Source: JARLGU01 sp036504535 (GTDB taxonomy: Bacteria; Armatimonadota; Armatimonadia; Armatimonadales; Capsulimonadaceae). Taken from it: 64,000 bases of DNA. Position 1 is the first letter of the stretch. The number at the start of each line of letters is the position of its first letter. This document shows, piece by piece, positions 1 through 8,403 of the stretch. The stretch is from contig DASXUY010000039.1 of the NCBI GenBank assembly GCA_036504535.1, forward strand, positions 62,001 to 126,000. The letters run 5' to 3'. Under the pieces are notes generated by a model. That model searched no databases. It was not told where the DNA came from and was given only the letters and a program-made list of their open reading frames with translations. A program made the translations under genes and the position numbers.

Positions 1-1
1 C

Positions 2-2143
2 GACGTCTTATCGGCGACCGACCTGCGCGTTGAGAGCAGCGCCGATACCGGGGGGCTTGACGGCACCTGGCTTGGGTCGCTGGCGTGGTCGCGTGACGGC
101 GAGTTTCTATATGCGGCTGGTGCAGCTCATAACGTGTCGGGAGAGAATATCGTGCGCCGCTGGACGGCTGGAGGCAGGGGCGCTGCGCGTGATATTGTTG
201 CGGGCCGCGGCGGGCTTATGGACCTCAAGACGCTATCCGATGGCAACGTGGCGTATGCATCCGGCGATGCTAGCATAGGCATAATCAACGCAACCGGAGC
301 CGTTGTCAGCGTAAAGGCCCCGCCGACCGCCGAATTCCGCGCCGCTGGAAATGCGTTTCGGGTGTCTGCCGACGGATCGAAGGTATCGTTCGGCTATTCC
401 ATGTGGGGGAAAAACACAGCGACATTTTCGGTCAGCGCGTTGTCACTTCAAGGCGAGCTCGCTCCTCAGGATGTGGCACCGCCAATCGTCAACGCGGCAA
501 GTTGGTCTGTCACGAACTGGCTTAACAATGCCGAGCCTCGGGTGAATGGGTCTGTGATAGCCCTGAGCCCGTACGAGCTTTCAAGGAGCCTGGCGATTGC
601 GCCAGACAGGACGGGGTTCGTCCTTGGCGCAAGCTGGAACGTCTACGACTTCGCAGCGGATCGCACTCTGAGGTGGCGTGTGCCGTCGCCCGCCGCAACG
701 TGGGCGGTCAATGTGAGCGGTGATGGACGATTGGCTGTATGTGGGTTTGGCGACGGGACGATTCGATGGTACCGAATGAGTGATGGTCGGGAGCTATTGG
801 CCCTCTTTCCGCACGCAGACACGAAGCGCTGGGTGCTTTGGACGCCATCAGGCTACTATGCCTGTTCGCCCGGTGGTGAGGATTTGATCGGATGGCACAT
901 CAATCGTGGCAAAGATAAAGCTGCTGACTTCTTCCCCGCATCTCGGTTTCGCTCGCAGTTCTACCGACCCGAAATTGTCGAACGCGTGCTCACGACGCTG
1001 GATGAGGGCAGCGCTATTCGCGAGGCTAATGGCGCGTCCACGGGCAGCAGCGCCGCCAGCGACATATCACGGAAACTCCCGCCCGTTATCACAATCATAT
1101 CGCCTCAATCCGGCGAGGCAGTTGCGACCGACACGGTAACCGTCCGATACACATTGAGAACCCCATCGGGCGAGCCGAGCACGGGGATTCGCGTGCTGGT
1201 GGACGGCCGACCGATTTCGTCGGCGACACGGAGGATCACCGTCGTTTCCGAGGCGGGACAGGGCGATTCGATGACCGTGGTTATTCCCCGCCGCGACTGC
1301 GCGATCAGCTTGATCGCCGCGAATCGGTTCGCCGAGTCGGAGGCGGCGACTGTCAAGGTCTTTTGGCGGAATGCTGGTGCTGCTCCAACGGTTGACGCGC
1401 TCAAGCCGAAGCTGTACATCCTTGCGGTAGGAGTCTCAGCGTACAAAGACCAGAGTATACAGTTGACCTTTCCCGCGAAAGATGCGACTGACTTTGTCTC
1501 GTCAATGATCAGGCAGAAGGGGCAGCTCTATTCAGATGTCACAGTCAAGTCGCTGACTAATACCCAGGCGACGCGTGATGGCATCCTGGATGGTCTCGAC
1601 TGGATTCAAAAGCAGACGACCAGCAAGGACGTCGCGATGGTGTTCTTCAGCGGCCACGGCACCACCGACGCCGACCAGACATACTACTACCTGCCCTATG
1701 ACTTCAACTTCGACCACGTCCGCAGTACCGGTTTGCCTGACACTGAAATACGACGCACGCTTCAGTCCATCGCTGGCAAAACCATCTTCTTCGTGGACAG
1801 CTGCGAGTCTGGCAACGCCATCGGCCGCAAAGGGCTGGGCGGCGGCCTGACCAAGGTGATCAACGAGTTATCATCTGCGGAAAACGGGGCTATCGTGTTC
1901 GCGGCATCGACTGGCAAGCAGTCGGCGCTGGAAAAGCCTGAGTGGGGTAACGGAGCGTTCACAAAAGCTGTGGTCGAGGGGCTTATGGGGCAAGCTGACT
2001 TGCTGCACAATGGCAGCGTCACGGTTGCGGAACTCAATGTCTACATCTGCGAACGAGTGAAGAACCTCACCGGCGGCAGCCAGTCGCCAGTGATCATGGT
2101 GCCTGGCACCGTGCCCGATTTCCCGATAGCGGCGGTGCGATGA
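2..2143 (+). CDS. WD40-repeat / caspase-family (C14) protein, 5' partial
   Basis: The reading frame is open from base 2, so the start lies upstream of the window. The N-terminal half carries WD40-like blades (for example AWSRDGEFLYAAG, VNVSGDGRLAVCGFGDGTIRWY). A segment typical of WD40-caspase proteins follows (WTPSGYYACSPGGEDLIGWH) and then an Ig-like linker (residues about 360-450). The C-terminal peptidase C14 domain starts near LYILAVGVSAYKD and contains the His-Cys dyad: SGHG (His about residue 552 counted from base 2) and DSCESG (Cys about 601). Family knowledge suggests an orthocaspase/metacaspase-like protease, with the propeller as sensor or scaffold. Its substrate is unknown. No signal peptide can be judged because the N-terminus is missing. 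A hairpin follows the stop codon. Confidence 0.88.
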   Translation, partial: DVLSATDLRVESSADTGGLDGTWLGSLAWSRDGEFLYAAGAAHNVSGENIVRRWTAGGRGAARDIVAGRGGLMDLKTLSDGNVAYASGDASIGIINATGAVVSVKAPPTAEFRAAGNAFRVSADGSKVSFGYSMWGKNTATFSVSALSLQGELAPQDVAPPIVNAASWSVTNWLNNAEPRVNGSVIALSPYELSRSLAIAPDRTGFVLGASWNVYDFAADRTLRWRVPSPAATWAVNVSGDGRLAVCGFGDGTIRWYRMSDGRELLALFPHADTKRWVLWTPSGYYACSPGGEDLIGWHINRGKDKAADFFPASRFRSQFYRPEIVERVLTTLDEGSAIREANGASTGSSAASDISRKLPPVITIISPQSGEAVATDTVTVRYTLRTPSGEPSTGIRVLVDGRPISSATRRITVVSEAGQGDSMTVVIPRRDCAISLIAANRFAESEAATVKVFWRNAGAAPTVDALKPKLYILAVGVSAYKDQSIQLTFPAKDATDFVSSMIRQKGQLYSDVTVKSLTNTQATRDGILDGLDWIQKQTTSKDVAMVFFSGHGTTDADQTYYYLPYDFNFDHVRSTGLPDTEIRRTLQSIAGKTIFFVDSCESGNAIGRKGLGGGLTKVINELSSAENGAIVFAASTGKQSALEKPEWGNGAFTKAVVEGLMGQADLLHNGSVTVAELNVYICERVKNLTGGSQSPVIMVPGTVPDFPIAAVR

Positions 2144-2258
2144 AGGATTGACGTTCCCTACAAACGGCGATACCGTGATGCTGGCTCGTTCGACGGACGC
2201 CAACCAGCTTCTTGAGCCGGCACAGCGAGCCGCTGTAGGCTCTCCCATCCGCCAGGGT

Positions 2259-2277
2259 CCCCGCAGTTCCTGCGGGG
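2259..2277. terminator. Stem-loop between convergent genes
   Basis: An 8-bp perfect stem CCCCGCAG/CTGCGGGG with a TTC loop lies between the convergent WD40-caspase gene and the acidic hypothetical gene. No clear T-run follows on either strand, so termination is inferred from position. Confidence 0.5.
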
Positions 2278-2292
2278 ATAAGGCGCGTACGG

Positions 2293-2883
2293 CTACAGTG
2301 TGCCGGAGTCCAGATCCTGGGTAGCGTTCACAGCGCGAGTTCCGCGTGTCTGGATCCCCTTGACGCTGGGCAAATCTGCCGGCAGGCGGCCAGGTTCGCT
2401 AAGGCGTCCTAGTTCTCGCGAATCGTTGACGCCATTGGTCGAGTCGGCATCATCGTAGTCATCGAGTTCTTCGCCGGGCACCGTTTGTCCCATCAGGCGA
2501 ATCGCGCGATCAGGGATCTCTTCGATCTGGAACCCGTCGCGCCCCAAATCCTGAGCAAGGTGGCTGCCAAATCCGCGGGCTATCCCCGGTGCCGTCCCTG
2601 TGATGTCAGTTTCGCCCATGCCTTCGGCGTCTTCGTCGTCCTCGCCTGGAAACGTGTCATCAAGCCCTTCCCACTCACCCGACGGGTCGTTCGGGTTCAT
2701 CTCAGCCTCAAAATCGGCTTCGCCAGAGTCGGCGCCGCCGACCGAGCGCTCTGGAACCAGGACCAGGTTATCGCCGCCGTGCTTCTCGACAATGTCGCCC
2801 AGCGAGCCGACCTGCGCCGTGTCGCGCTCAAAAAGCTGCTTCGCCTCTGGGCTGCCATGCTTGTCTAACCGTTCACCAGCCAT
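2293..2883 (-). CDS. Acidic hypothetical protein (196 aa)
   Basis: I do not recognise a family. The start is supported by a Shine-Dalgarno GGAG about 8 nt upstream of the ATG. The protein is very acidic, with runs such as GEDDEDAEGMGE and EELDDYDDAD. It has no signal peptide, no membrane segment and no cysteine, and looks largely disordered outside a possible short helical N-terminus (KQLFERDTAQVGSLGDIVEKHGG). It stands alone, convergent with the WD40-caspase gene and followed by an intergenic hairpin. Function unknown. Confidence 0.6.
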   Translation of the reverse strand: MAGERLDKHGSPEAKQLFERDTAQVGSLGDIVEKHGGDNLVLVPERSVGGADSGEADFEAEMNPNDPSGEWEGLDDTFPGEDDEDAEGMGETDITGTAPGIARGFGSHLAQDLGRDGFQIEEIPDRAIRLMGQTVPGEELDDYDDADSTNGVNDSRELGRLSEPGRLPADLPSVKGIQTRGTRAVNATQDLDSGTL

Positions 2884-2959
2884 AGTTTTCGTCTCCTTCT
2901 ATCCAACGCTCCATGTACCCATCTCGCTGTACGTTTGAGGTCAGGAGGGAGCGATTGAC

Positions 2960-3061
2960 ATGCGCCGCCGATGTGGCGTCGCTTACAAAGGAGACATACC
3001 CGTGAACGAGCACGCGCAAACGGGAGACGAAGTTTCGGCATGGAAATCAGAGCCGCCTTAA
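2960..3061 (+). CDS. Candidate 33-aa small ORF
   Basis: A short frame starts at ATG 2960 preceded by AGGAGGG (2943-2949). A second in-frame GTG at 3002 is preceded by AAAGGAG at 8-nt spacing, which would give an 18-aa product. It ends in TAA at 3059-3061, overlapping the stop of the opposite-strand glycosidase by a few bases. Two good ribosome binding sites in one frame are unusual for chance, but there is no homology support and codon statistics cannot be judged at this length. Confidence 0.3.
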   Translation: MRRRCGVAYKGDIPVNEHAQTGDEVSAWKSEPP

Positions 3062-4857
3062 TCGATCCGCCGGCCAGCGTCCCACGCTTCGTAGTCGGCT
3101 GCTATGGCGGCCCCGGCAGGCGTGTACTTTAGCTCGGCGCTTTTGCCGTCTTCGATGAGCGGGAGGCTATCCTGGCCCTTGACCGTGAACGCCCACGGCG
3201 CGGCGGCGATCAGGTCGGGCAGAGACTGGAGCTTCCTGTCGATACTGCGCAGGTACTCGGGATCGTTTCCGCCGTATTCACCGATCAGCACAGGCAGTCC
3301 CGCCTTGATCGCAGGCGCGAAGTTGGTAATCGTCTCGCCGGGGCTCAGGTAAGCGTGGCCGTCATACAAGTCGACCGCGACCGATGTGATCGGGCTCTTG
3401 GCGGCGCCGCGACCGTCCTTGCTCCAGCCTTCGAACGGGACCACGACGAAAGCGTTGGGGTCGATCTCGCGAATTTCTCGGACATACTTCTCCGCGACCG
3501 GTTTCCATTCGGTCCACGTTTTGAAGTCCTTAGGCTCATTGCAGATTTCCAGCCACACACTTTGACCGGCGTACTTGCGCGCCATCAGCCGGACGACCGC
3601 GAGGCCGCGCGTGACGCGGATGGAGCGCGACGGGCCCTTCGGCAAGTCCTGCGGCGAAATCAGCGGATAAATCCCAGCGCTGAGGATATTCTGCACGACC
3701 TGATCGACGGCGTGCTGATACAACGCTTCCCCGGCGTAGCGGTCCGGGTTGAAGTTGAAGCGGATAAAGCGGCAGCCCATGTCGCGCAGCAGCACAAAGT
3801 AACCGGGCGTGTTAAACTCCGGGAACGCTGTCCACGTTATAGCGTTGCCATAGTTGCCGCCGCGGACGAACTTGGCGGCCTTTGCTGCAGGTCCGTCGAC
3901 GAGCGGCTGAGCATGGCCGGACGCGTTCACGAAGTGGCCAGCCTTGACCCGCACACGTGGCGGCATACCGTCAGCAGGCGCCTTCTTGACCCACGCGTCG
4001 CCCCCAGCCTCGAAATCGGATCCCGGCCACAGCCATTCAATTGGGTCGCCCCAGTTGGCGTGAAACAGCCCGAACTGGACATTCCAAACGCCTGGTTTGA
4101 CATCGTTGATGCGGAACAGCACCGGAATGGTCTTATACGCGTCGTTCTCGTCGCCGGATGGCTTGGCGTCCTTGACGGGCGCCCAGACCTGAGAATATCC
4201 GCCGGTGCCTTTGGCCATCACATTGAACCCGGTGTCGGGGCCGGTGAAACCAACCGGCAGCCGGACTGACCCCGGGATCGTGACCTCAAACTTGCCCGTG
4301 CCGCGCTCGGTAACCTCGGGGCGCCCGACGATCAGCGTGGGCTTCGTGACACGGCTTTGGGATGTCGCCACAGTCAGGTGCAGGTTGGGGTTGGGAACCA
4401 CGTCGGGCGTGTCCGCAGTGTCGAAGATCGGCTTCCCATAGTCCACCGATTTGCCGTCGGCGCTCTTGAACAGAATCAAGCGATAAGCGCCATACTTGCC
4501 GGCTGGCAGCGGCAGCGTGAACGTTCCCGTCGCCGTTAGCCCCTTGTACAGCTTCAGCACAAGGGGCCCGCCGTCATCGCCCTTCGGCGCTATCTGCTCC
4601 CACTGGTTCTCGCCCGCAGGATCGTCACGGTGAGCATAGATCTGGATTCCAGCGTTGGCCGACCGGTTCGCGGGCTTGATATTGTAGGTGAACGTGACAT
4701 CGGCAAGGTCCGCAGCTGCGGAGACGCGCAGGTACGTGAGCACAAGCGCATCCGGGATTTTGCTCGGTTCGGCTTTGGCGACAGGGATACGGCAACGCGT
4801 GCCAGCCATGACTGTGATGAGTGCGAGTACAAAGAGTATGATTGTGCGCTTGTGCAT
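3058..4857 (-). CDS. Secreted clan-A (GH5-like) glycoside hydrolase
   Basis: A 599-aa protein with an N-terminal signal peptide (MHKRTIILFVLALITVMAG, cleavage around AKA). Residues about 35-300 are beta-rich and probably form accessory sandwich domains. A TIM-barrel glycosidase domain follows from about 325 (FVRGGNYGNAITW). The expected clan-A acid pair is visible: acid/base Glu441 in WLEICNEPKD and nucleophile Glu527 in VLIGEYGG. The RFNFNP segment near 367-372 fits the conserved Arg region of GH5-like enzymes. It is likely exported and acts on a beta-glycan, but the substrate cannot be read from sequence. GGAG lies upstream of the ATG. It is monocistronic and divergent from the PilZ gene, with a TATACT box near 4940 on the minus strand. 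Confidence 0.75.
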   Translation of the reverse strand: MHKRTIILFVLALITVMAGTRCRIPVAKAEPSKIPDALVLTYLRVSAAADLADVTFTYNIKPANRSANAGIQIYAHRDDPAGENQWEQIAPKGDDGGPLVLKLYKGLTATGTFTLPLPAGKYGAYRLILFKSADGKSVDYGKPIFDTADTPDVVPNPNLHLTVATSQSRVTKPTLIVGRPEVTERGTGKFEVTIPGSVRLPVGFTGPDTGFNVMAKGTGGYSQVWAPVKDAKPSGDENDAYKTIPVLFRINDVKPGVWNVQFGLFHANWGDPIEWLWPGSDFEAGGDAWVKKAPADGMPPRVRVKAGHFVNASGHAQPLVDGPAAKAAKFVRGGNYGNAITWTAFPEFNTPGYFVLLRDMGCRFIRFNFNPDRYAGEALYQHAVDQVVQNILSAGIYPLISPQDLPKGPSRSIRVTRGLAVVRLMARKYAGQSVWLEICNEPKDFKTWTEWKPVAEKYVREIREIDPNAFVVVPFEGWSKDGRGAAKSPITSVAVDLYDGHAYLSPGETITNFAPAIKAGLPVLIGEYGGNDPEYLRSIDRKLQSLPDLIAAAPWAFTVKGQDSLPLIEDGKSAELKYTPAGAAIAADYEAWDAGRRID

Positions 4858-5117
4858 ATGCGTTCTGTCTCCGACTTACCTGCATGCATCATTGATGCCA
4901 ACGCGACGAGAGCTTCTCCGAGCAAGTGAGTCGATAACCAGTATACCGTTGCGTACTCGAGTGGTTCAGTCTCGCCCAACCGCCTTGCCGAATATTTCCC
5001 AGTAACACAGCCCTCCTCGTCGCGTCCCCAATGGCGCAGCTTGCACGGTACAATAATGCGCACGGGAACGCATTCGTTGGTATCCGGTGCGCTCTCACGC
5101 ATGTGGCTGGAACAACT

Positions 5118-5447
5118 ATGTCCGACGCACGAGAAAAACGACAGCACCGGCGGGCGAAGGCGAGCATCGTGGCTCGTTGTACCCTGATCGACCACCCGGT
5201 CGGCCCCGATGGCGAGATGCCCATGATCGTTTCTCGCCTGACCGATATCTCGGCGGCAGGCCTGCGCCTCGACTTCCCCGGGGTGATGAGCGTCGGCATG
5301 CGTATCCGCGTCGAGTTCGAGACCGAGATGGGGCGGTCCGTGACGCTCCATGGCGAGGTGGTGCGCTGCGACAGCACCGTCGACGTCACCAGCCAGCTGG
5401 TGGTCCACGGCCTCTGCATCATCGACCAGCCCGAGGTCGTGGGGTAG
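5118..5447 (+). CDS. PilZ domain protein
   Basis: The frame is open from 5031, but ATG 5118 places the start directly before the PilZ motif, so the 109-aa product (MSDAREKRQHRRAKA) is preferred. The c-di-GMP-binding signature is present: an arginine-rich RxxxR-type segment (KRQHRRAKA) followed by DISAAGLRL, matching D/N-x-S-x-x-G. The rest is a small beta barrel (RIRVEFETEMGRSVTLHGEVVRCD). It is a stand-alone PilZ protein without an output domain, presumably a c-di-GMP adaptor for motility, pili or exopolysaccharide. It is divergent from the preceding glycosidase. Confidence 0.82.
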   Translation: MSDAREKRQHRRAKASIVARCTLIDHPVGPDGEMPMIVSRLTDISAAGLRLDFPGVMSVGMRIRVEFETEMGRSVTLHGEVVRCDSTVDVTSQLVVHGLCIIDQPEVVG

Positions 5448-5642
5448 GGTGGGTAAATCCTGAAAGTTCACACGGCGAGACACACCTTATTTTCTTTGCC
5501 GCAAATCGGCCTAATATTAGTCCACCTGTTAGCACGTCGTGTCACCCAGTAGCTGTGAACGGCGAAAATCTGGTCAGGGACATGCCAAAGAACCGAGCAC
5601 CTGACTCAGATTCGAATAGCGATAAAACTTCCCCAAACCCTA

Positions 5643-5695
5643 TTGACAACGTCCGCAGGACGTGATAAACTGCTTACATAGTATACCGGTACACT
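5643..5695 (+). promoter_or_regulatory. Promoter and operator of lacI#1
   Basis: TTGACA (5643-5648), exactly 17 bp, then TAAACT (5666-5671), with TGA immediately before the -10 (extended -10 style). The spacer holds a palindrome ACGTCC-GCA-GGACGT (5649-5663). A second near-palindrome, AGTATACCGGTACACT (5680-5695, one mismatched pair), sits at the predicted transcription start. Its size and symmetry fit a LacI-family operator and suggest autoregulation. Confidence 0.72.
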
Positions 5696-5704
5696 AAAAC
5701 GACG

Positions 5705-6748
5705 ATGACAGTAAAGAAGCCTACAATTCGAGATGTCGCAAGGGTCAGCGGGGTATCCCCGATGACCGTATCGCACGTGCTCAACAATCGATCCGAAAAG
5801 GTCGGTGCGGTGACTCGTGAGCGTGTGATGCAGGTGATCGATGAGCTCCACTACAGCCCCAGTGCCATCGCTCGCGGTTTGTCCCGGAGGCGGCTCGACT
5901 CTATCGGTGTCGTGTTCTACACCCAGACCCCGTCGCGCCTGGTGTCGGCAAGCTACCACGGCGATATCCTGGGGGGAATCCTCGAAGCGGCAACCAGTCG
6001 TGGGCAAAGCACAACCTTGTTCACTGAGGTTGGCTTCACCGACAACCATACGCGTGTAAACGTTTACTGCGATGGCCGGTGCGACGGACTGATCTTCGTT
6101 GCGCCGCCAGCCGAGCCCGTTCTGATCCGAGCAATGGAACACACTCAAGTCCCATTCGTCGTCATCGGCGAACCGCTTGGAGAATCGCACTGGAGCTACA
6201 TCGGTCTCGACAATATCGCCGCAGCCAAAACCGCTGTTGAGCATTTGATTGCCCACGGTCACCAGCGAATCGCATTCCTCGGCGGTAACGATAAGCTGAG
6301 CAGCTCTCTCCTGCGTGGCTGCGGTTACCGTGAGGCGTTGAGCGGCGCGGGGATGAAAATCGACCCCTCGCTGACGTTGCCCGGACTGTATAACGCGGAA
6401 ACCGGCTACCAACGCGCAGTTACGCTCATGACCCGTGAAAGCAATCGCCCTACCGCCATTTTTTGCTGCAGCGACGACATCGCGTTCGGCGCGCTCAAGG
6501 CGTTGCGCGATCTCAATATCAATGTCCCGGACGAAGTGTCCGTGATCGGTTTCGACGACAGGGACGGAGCCGCGACAAGCATTCCGCCGCTGACAACGAT
6601 GCGTCAACCGGTCATTCAGATTGGTTACCAGGCAGTTGAATTGCTCCTGGAGCAGGTGATCGAAGGCGTTCCAGCGGGACGTTCCGAGATGTGGCCCGCC
6701 GAACTTGTAGTGCGTGACAGCGTTGCGACTTGCGCGGTAGACGGTTAG
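5705..6748 (+). CDS. LacI-family transcriptional regulator #1
   Basis: A 347-aa, full-length LacI/GalR regulator. The N-terminal helix-turn-helix (TIRDVARVSGVSPMTVSHVLNN) and hinge helix (YSPSAIARGLSRRR) are intact. A periplasmic-binding-protein-like effector domain follows (IGVVFYTQ...; VIGFDDRDGAATSIPPLTTMRQP). It probably represses transcription until a sugar or glycan-derived ligand binds. It sits directly behind its own promoter/operator and upstream of a pseudopilin gene on the same strand, the arrangement also seen near 49-56 kb. The ligand is unknown. It resembles LacI#3 more than the other two (ARGLS...RL and TLFTE segments shared). Confidence 0.9.
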   Translation: MTVKKPTIRDVARVSGVSPMTVSHVLNNRSEKVGAVTRERVMQVIDELHYSPSAIARGLSRRRLDSIGVVFYTQTPSRLVSASYHGDILGGILEAATSRGQSTTLFTEVGFTDNHTRVNVYCDGRCDGLIFVAPPAEPVLIRAMEHTQVPFVVIGEPLGESHWSYIGLDNIAAAKTAVEHLIAHGHQRIAFLGGNDKLSSSLLRGCGYREALSGAGMKIDPSLTLPGLYNAETGYQRAVTLMTRESNRPTAIFCCSDDIAFGALKALRDLNINVPDEVSVIGFDDRDGAATSIPPLTTMRQPVIQIGYQAVELLLEQVIEGVPAGRSEMWPAELVVRDSVATCAVDG

Positions 6749-6840
6749 TAGTGCCGGACCAACGATATTTATACAAGCGGCACAGAATTTGGTACAGGCT
6801 ACGCTTGCGGCCGTACGCCGGGTGCCCTCAGGGCGTGACG

Positions 6841-6897
6841 ATTGCCTGCTAACCACCGCCGCTTTCGATGCGCGTAAACGTTCCAGGCTCAGCCTGG
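6841..6897 (-). repeat. Left copy of a 57-bp inverted repeat flanking a pseudopilin gene
   Basis: Read on the minus strand, this stretch matches 7829-7885 at about 42 of 57 positions, including CCAGGCTGAGC at one end and GCGGTGG further in. It contains a perfect self-palindrome CCAGGCT-C-AGCCTGG (6883-6897) just ahead of the Shine-Dalgarno of the DUF1559 gene. Short CCAGGCTnAGCCTGG-type palindromes are, from memory, dispersed repeats in several phyla. Confidence 0.6.
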
Positions 6898-6911
6898 TAG
6901 GAGATGTTGAA

Positions 6912-7820
6912 ATGAATAAGCCGAAGGTACAAGCATTCACTTTGATCGAGCTACTCGTAGTTATCGCTATCATAGCGATTCTCGCAGCTATACTATTTCC
7001 CGTCTTCGCCACGGCTCGCGAAAAGGCGCGCCAAACAGCGTGCTTGAGCAACATGAAACAGCTTGGCCTTGGTGTCACGCAGTATTTTCAGGACTACGAT
7101 GAGACGGCACCGGCGGGCAGCAACTGGTACGGCAGTGGCAACGGCTGGGCTGGGCAGATCTACCCGTATATCAAGAGCACCAAGGTGTTCGTGTGCCCCA
7201 GCGACACGTATGCAAAGGCCATCGCCTCCTACGGCTACAACCACAATATGGTCTACGAAACCGGCGGCGCATCGTACCCCACCGCCGCACCGCCTGCAGG
7301 CCTCGCGCTGTCGAAGTTTACCGCGCCCGCCAACTCCGTCGTGTTCTTCGAGCTGACCGGCAACGGCGTTTCCGGCACCGGTTACGACATGACGGGTGTC
7401 TCTCAGCGCGCCTACATCGACGCTACCGCGGACAACTGGCCATCGACCTGCGGCGGATCGCCCTGCTTTGACGGCTACTCGCCGGCCGGGTTGGGCCTTG
7501 GCTACCAGCAGTACGAACTGAACGGGCAAGGGGCCGCATTCCTCACCGGCGGCATCTGCCAGATGCGCTACGCCACCGGATACATGATCAACTCGACGAC
7601 CAGCAACGCGTACTTTACCGACGCGGAAGGCAGGCATAACGGCGGCTCAAACTTTGTCCTCGCCGATGGGCACGTCAAATGGCTTAAGGCGAACACCGTG
7701 TCCGCAGGATACAGCCCGCTCACCAGCACCAACTGCGGTGGAGTCCACACCGCTGCGGGTATCGGCTGCAAGGTCCTCGCAAACGGAACCATGGTCGCCG
7801 CAACATTCAGCACGAACTAA
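6912..7820 (+). CDS. DUF1559 pseudopilin-like protein #1
   Basis: ATG 6912 is chosen because GGAG lies 8-10 nt upstream and the product then starts with a type IV prepilin/pseudopilin leader (MNKPKVQAFTLIELLVV), giving 302 aa. The segment FTLIELLVVIAIIAILAAIL is the class III signal and N-terminal helix. FPVFATAREKARQTACLSNMKQL continues the DUF1559 signature. The C-terminus has the canonical H-X9-DG motif (H-NGGSNFVLA-DG, followed by HVKWL). It is presumably processed by a prepilin peptidase and assembled or anchored at the membrane. It lies downstream of lacI#1 and is flanked by an imperfect inverted repeat. The role of DUF1559 proteins is not established. Confidence 0.88.
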   Translation: MNKPKVQAFTLIELLVVIAIIAILAAILFPVFATAREKARQTACLSNMKQLGLGVTQYFQDYDETAPAGSNWYGSGNGWAGQIYPYIKSTKVFVCPSDTYAKAIASYGYNHNMVYETGGASYPTAAPPAGLALSKFTAPANSVVFFELTGNGVSGTGYDMTGVSQRAYIDATADNWPSTCGGSPCFDGYSPAGLGLGYQQYELNGQGAAFLTGGICQMRYATGYMINSTTSNAYFTDAEGRHNGGSNFVLADGHVKWLKANTVSAGYSPLTSTNCGGVHTAAGIGCKVLANGTMVAATFSTN

Positions 7821-7828
7821 CCAGCCAG

Positions 7829-7885
7829 CCAGGCTGAGCGTGGACGCTTTCCGCTCATCCAGGCCAGCGGTGGATAACGGGCACT
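7829..7885 (+). repeat. Right copy of the 57-bp inverted repeat
   Basis: It begins 8 bp after the pseudopilin stop codon and is the inverted partner of 6841-6897 (about 74 percent identical, no gaps needed). With the left copy it brackets the single DUF1559 gene exactly. Confidence 0.6.
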
Positions 7886-8340
7886 CGCCCCCCGTCCCAT
7901 TCCCTCTTTCTCCCCTCTCCTTATCGTAGGAGAGGGGCCGGGGGTGAGGTTTTCTGGCCAGGTGAGGTCTTTCCGTGGCCGCAAACGCCGCCGGCACTGA
8001 ACTACCGGCCTGACGAAGAACACCCCTCCGGGGCTTAAGAAACCTATCGCTCCCGCTAGCGGGTAAAGGCAAGGGGAAGAGGCCTGAGTTACGACGATGC
8101 GCTGCGATTACGGTCCGACTCCCCTTCTCCTTATCTTAGGAGTCGTCATTGAAGCGGTCTACCCATTTGGATGAATACTTTCTCGGCGCAACCTCTTTAT
8201 CTTCCCTTTAGGGGAGAAGGGGACCCACGAAGTGGGGAAGAGAGGTTCTGTATTTACTAAGCAGAACGGCCGGGCTTGGGCCAGTCTTCTGGCCAGGTGA
8301 GGTTTCCCTTTCCTCCCTCCGCGTCCCACGACCGCCCCCT
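7886..8340. repeat. Repeat-rich intergenic DNA, no gene seen
   Basis: This gap contains no convincing coding frame. It holds several short repeats: TTCTGGCCAGGTGAGGT occurs at 7952-7968 and again at 8287-8303, and the CTCCTTAT-TAGGAG element occurs near 7917-7932 and 8124-8140. It also holds the palindrome CCCGCTAGCGGG (8052-8063) and G-rich/C-rich blocks resembling dispersed intergenic repeats. It may also contain the terminator of the upstream pseudopilin gene. Confidence 0.55.
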
Positions 8341-8342
8341 AA

Positions 8343-8400
8343 TTGCGCAATTCAGCGAAATGCATTATACTGGGCTACTTCACCCGATAGCCCAGGAGAG
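8343..8400 (+). promoter_or_regulatory. Promoter and leader hairpin of the DUF6785-type gene
   Basis: A -10 box TATACT (8366-8371) lies 17 bp after TTGCGC (8343-8348, weak -35). A 7-bp stem TGGGCTA/TAGCCCA (8371-8377 and 8388-8394) begins at the -10 box and abuts the Shine-Dalgarno AGGAGAG (8394-8400), so folding could affect ribosome access. Confidence 0.5.
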
Positions 8401-8403
8401 AGC

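Noticed and set aside
3355..4269. A 304-codon plus-strand frame
   Set aside because: It lies wholly antisense to the glycosidase, whose catalytic motifs are clear; the frame has no family match.
4590..5483. A 297-codon minus-strand frame
   Set aside because: It overlaps the signal-peptide end of the clan-A glycosidase and the PilZ gene; composition is His/Arg/Ser-rich and typical of antisense frames.
6789..6911. Longer N-terminus for pseudopilin #1 (start 6789)
   Set aside because: The added residues include half of the inverted repeat and would bury the prepilin leader; ATG 6912 has the ribosome binding site.
5606..7078. A 490-codon open frame on the minus strand
   Set aside because: It is antisense to lacI#1 and the pseudopilin start, has no recognisable domain, and the opposite frames carry intact HTH and prepilin motifs.
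7886..8340. A degraded gene in the repeat-rich gap
   Set aside because: No frame gives recognisable protein; the content is explained by short duplicated motifs and hairpins.
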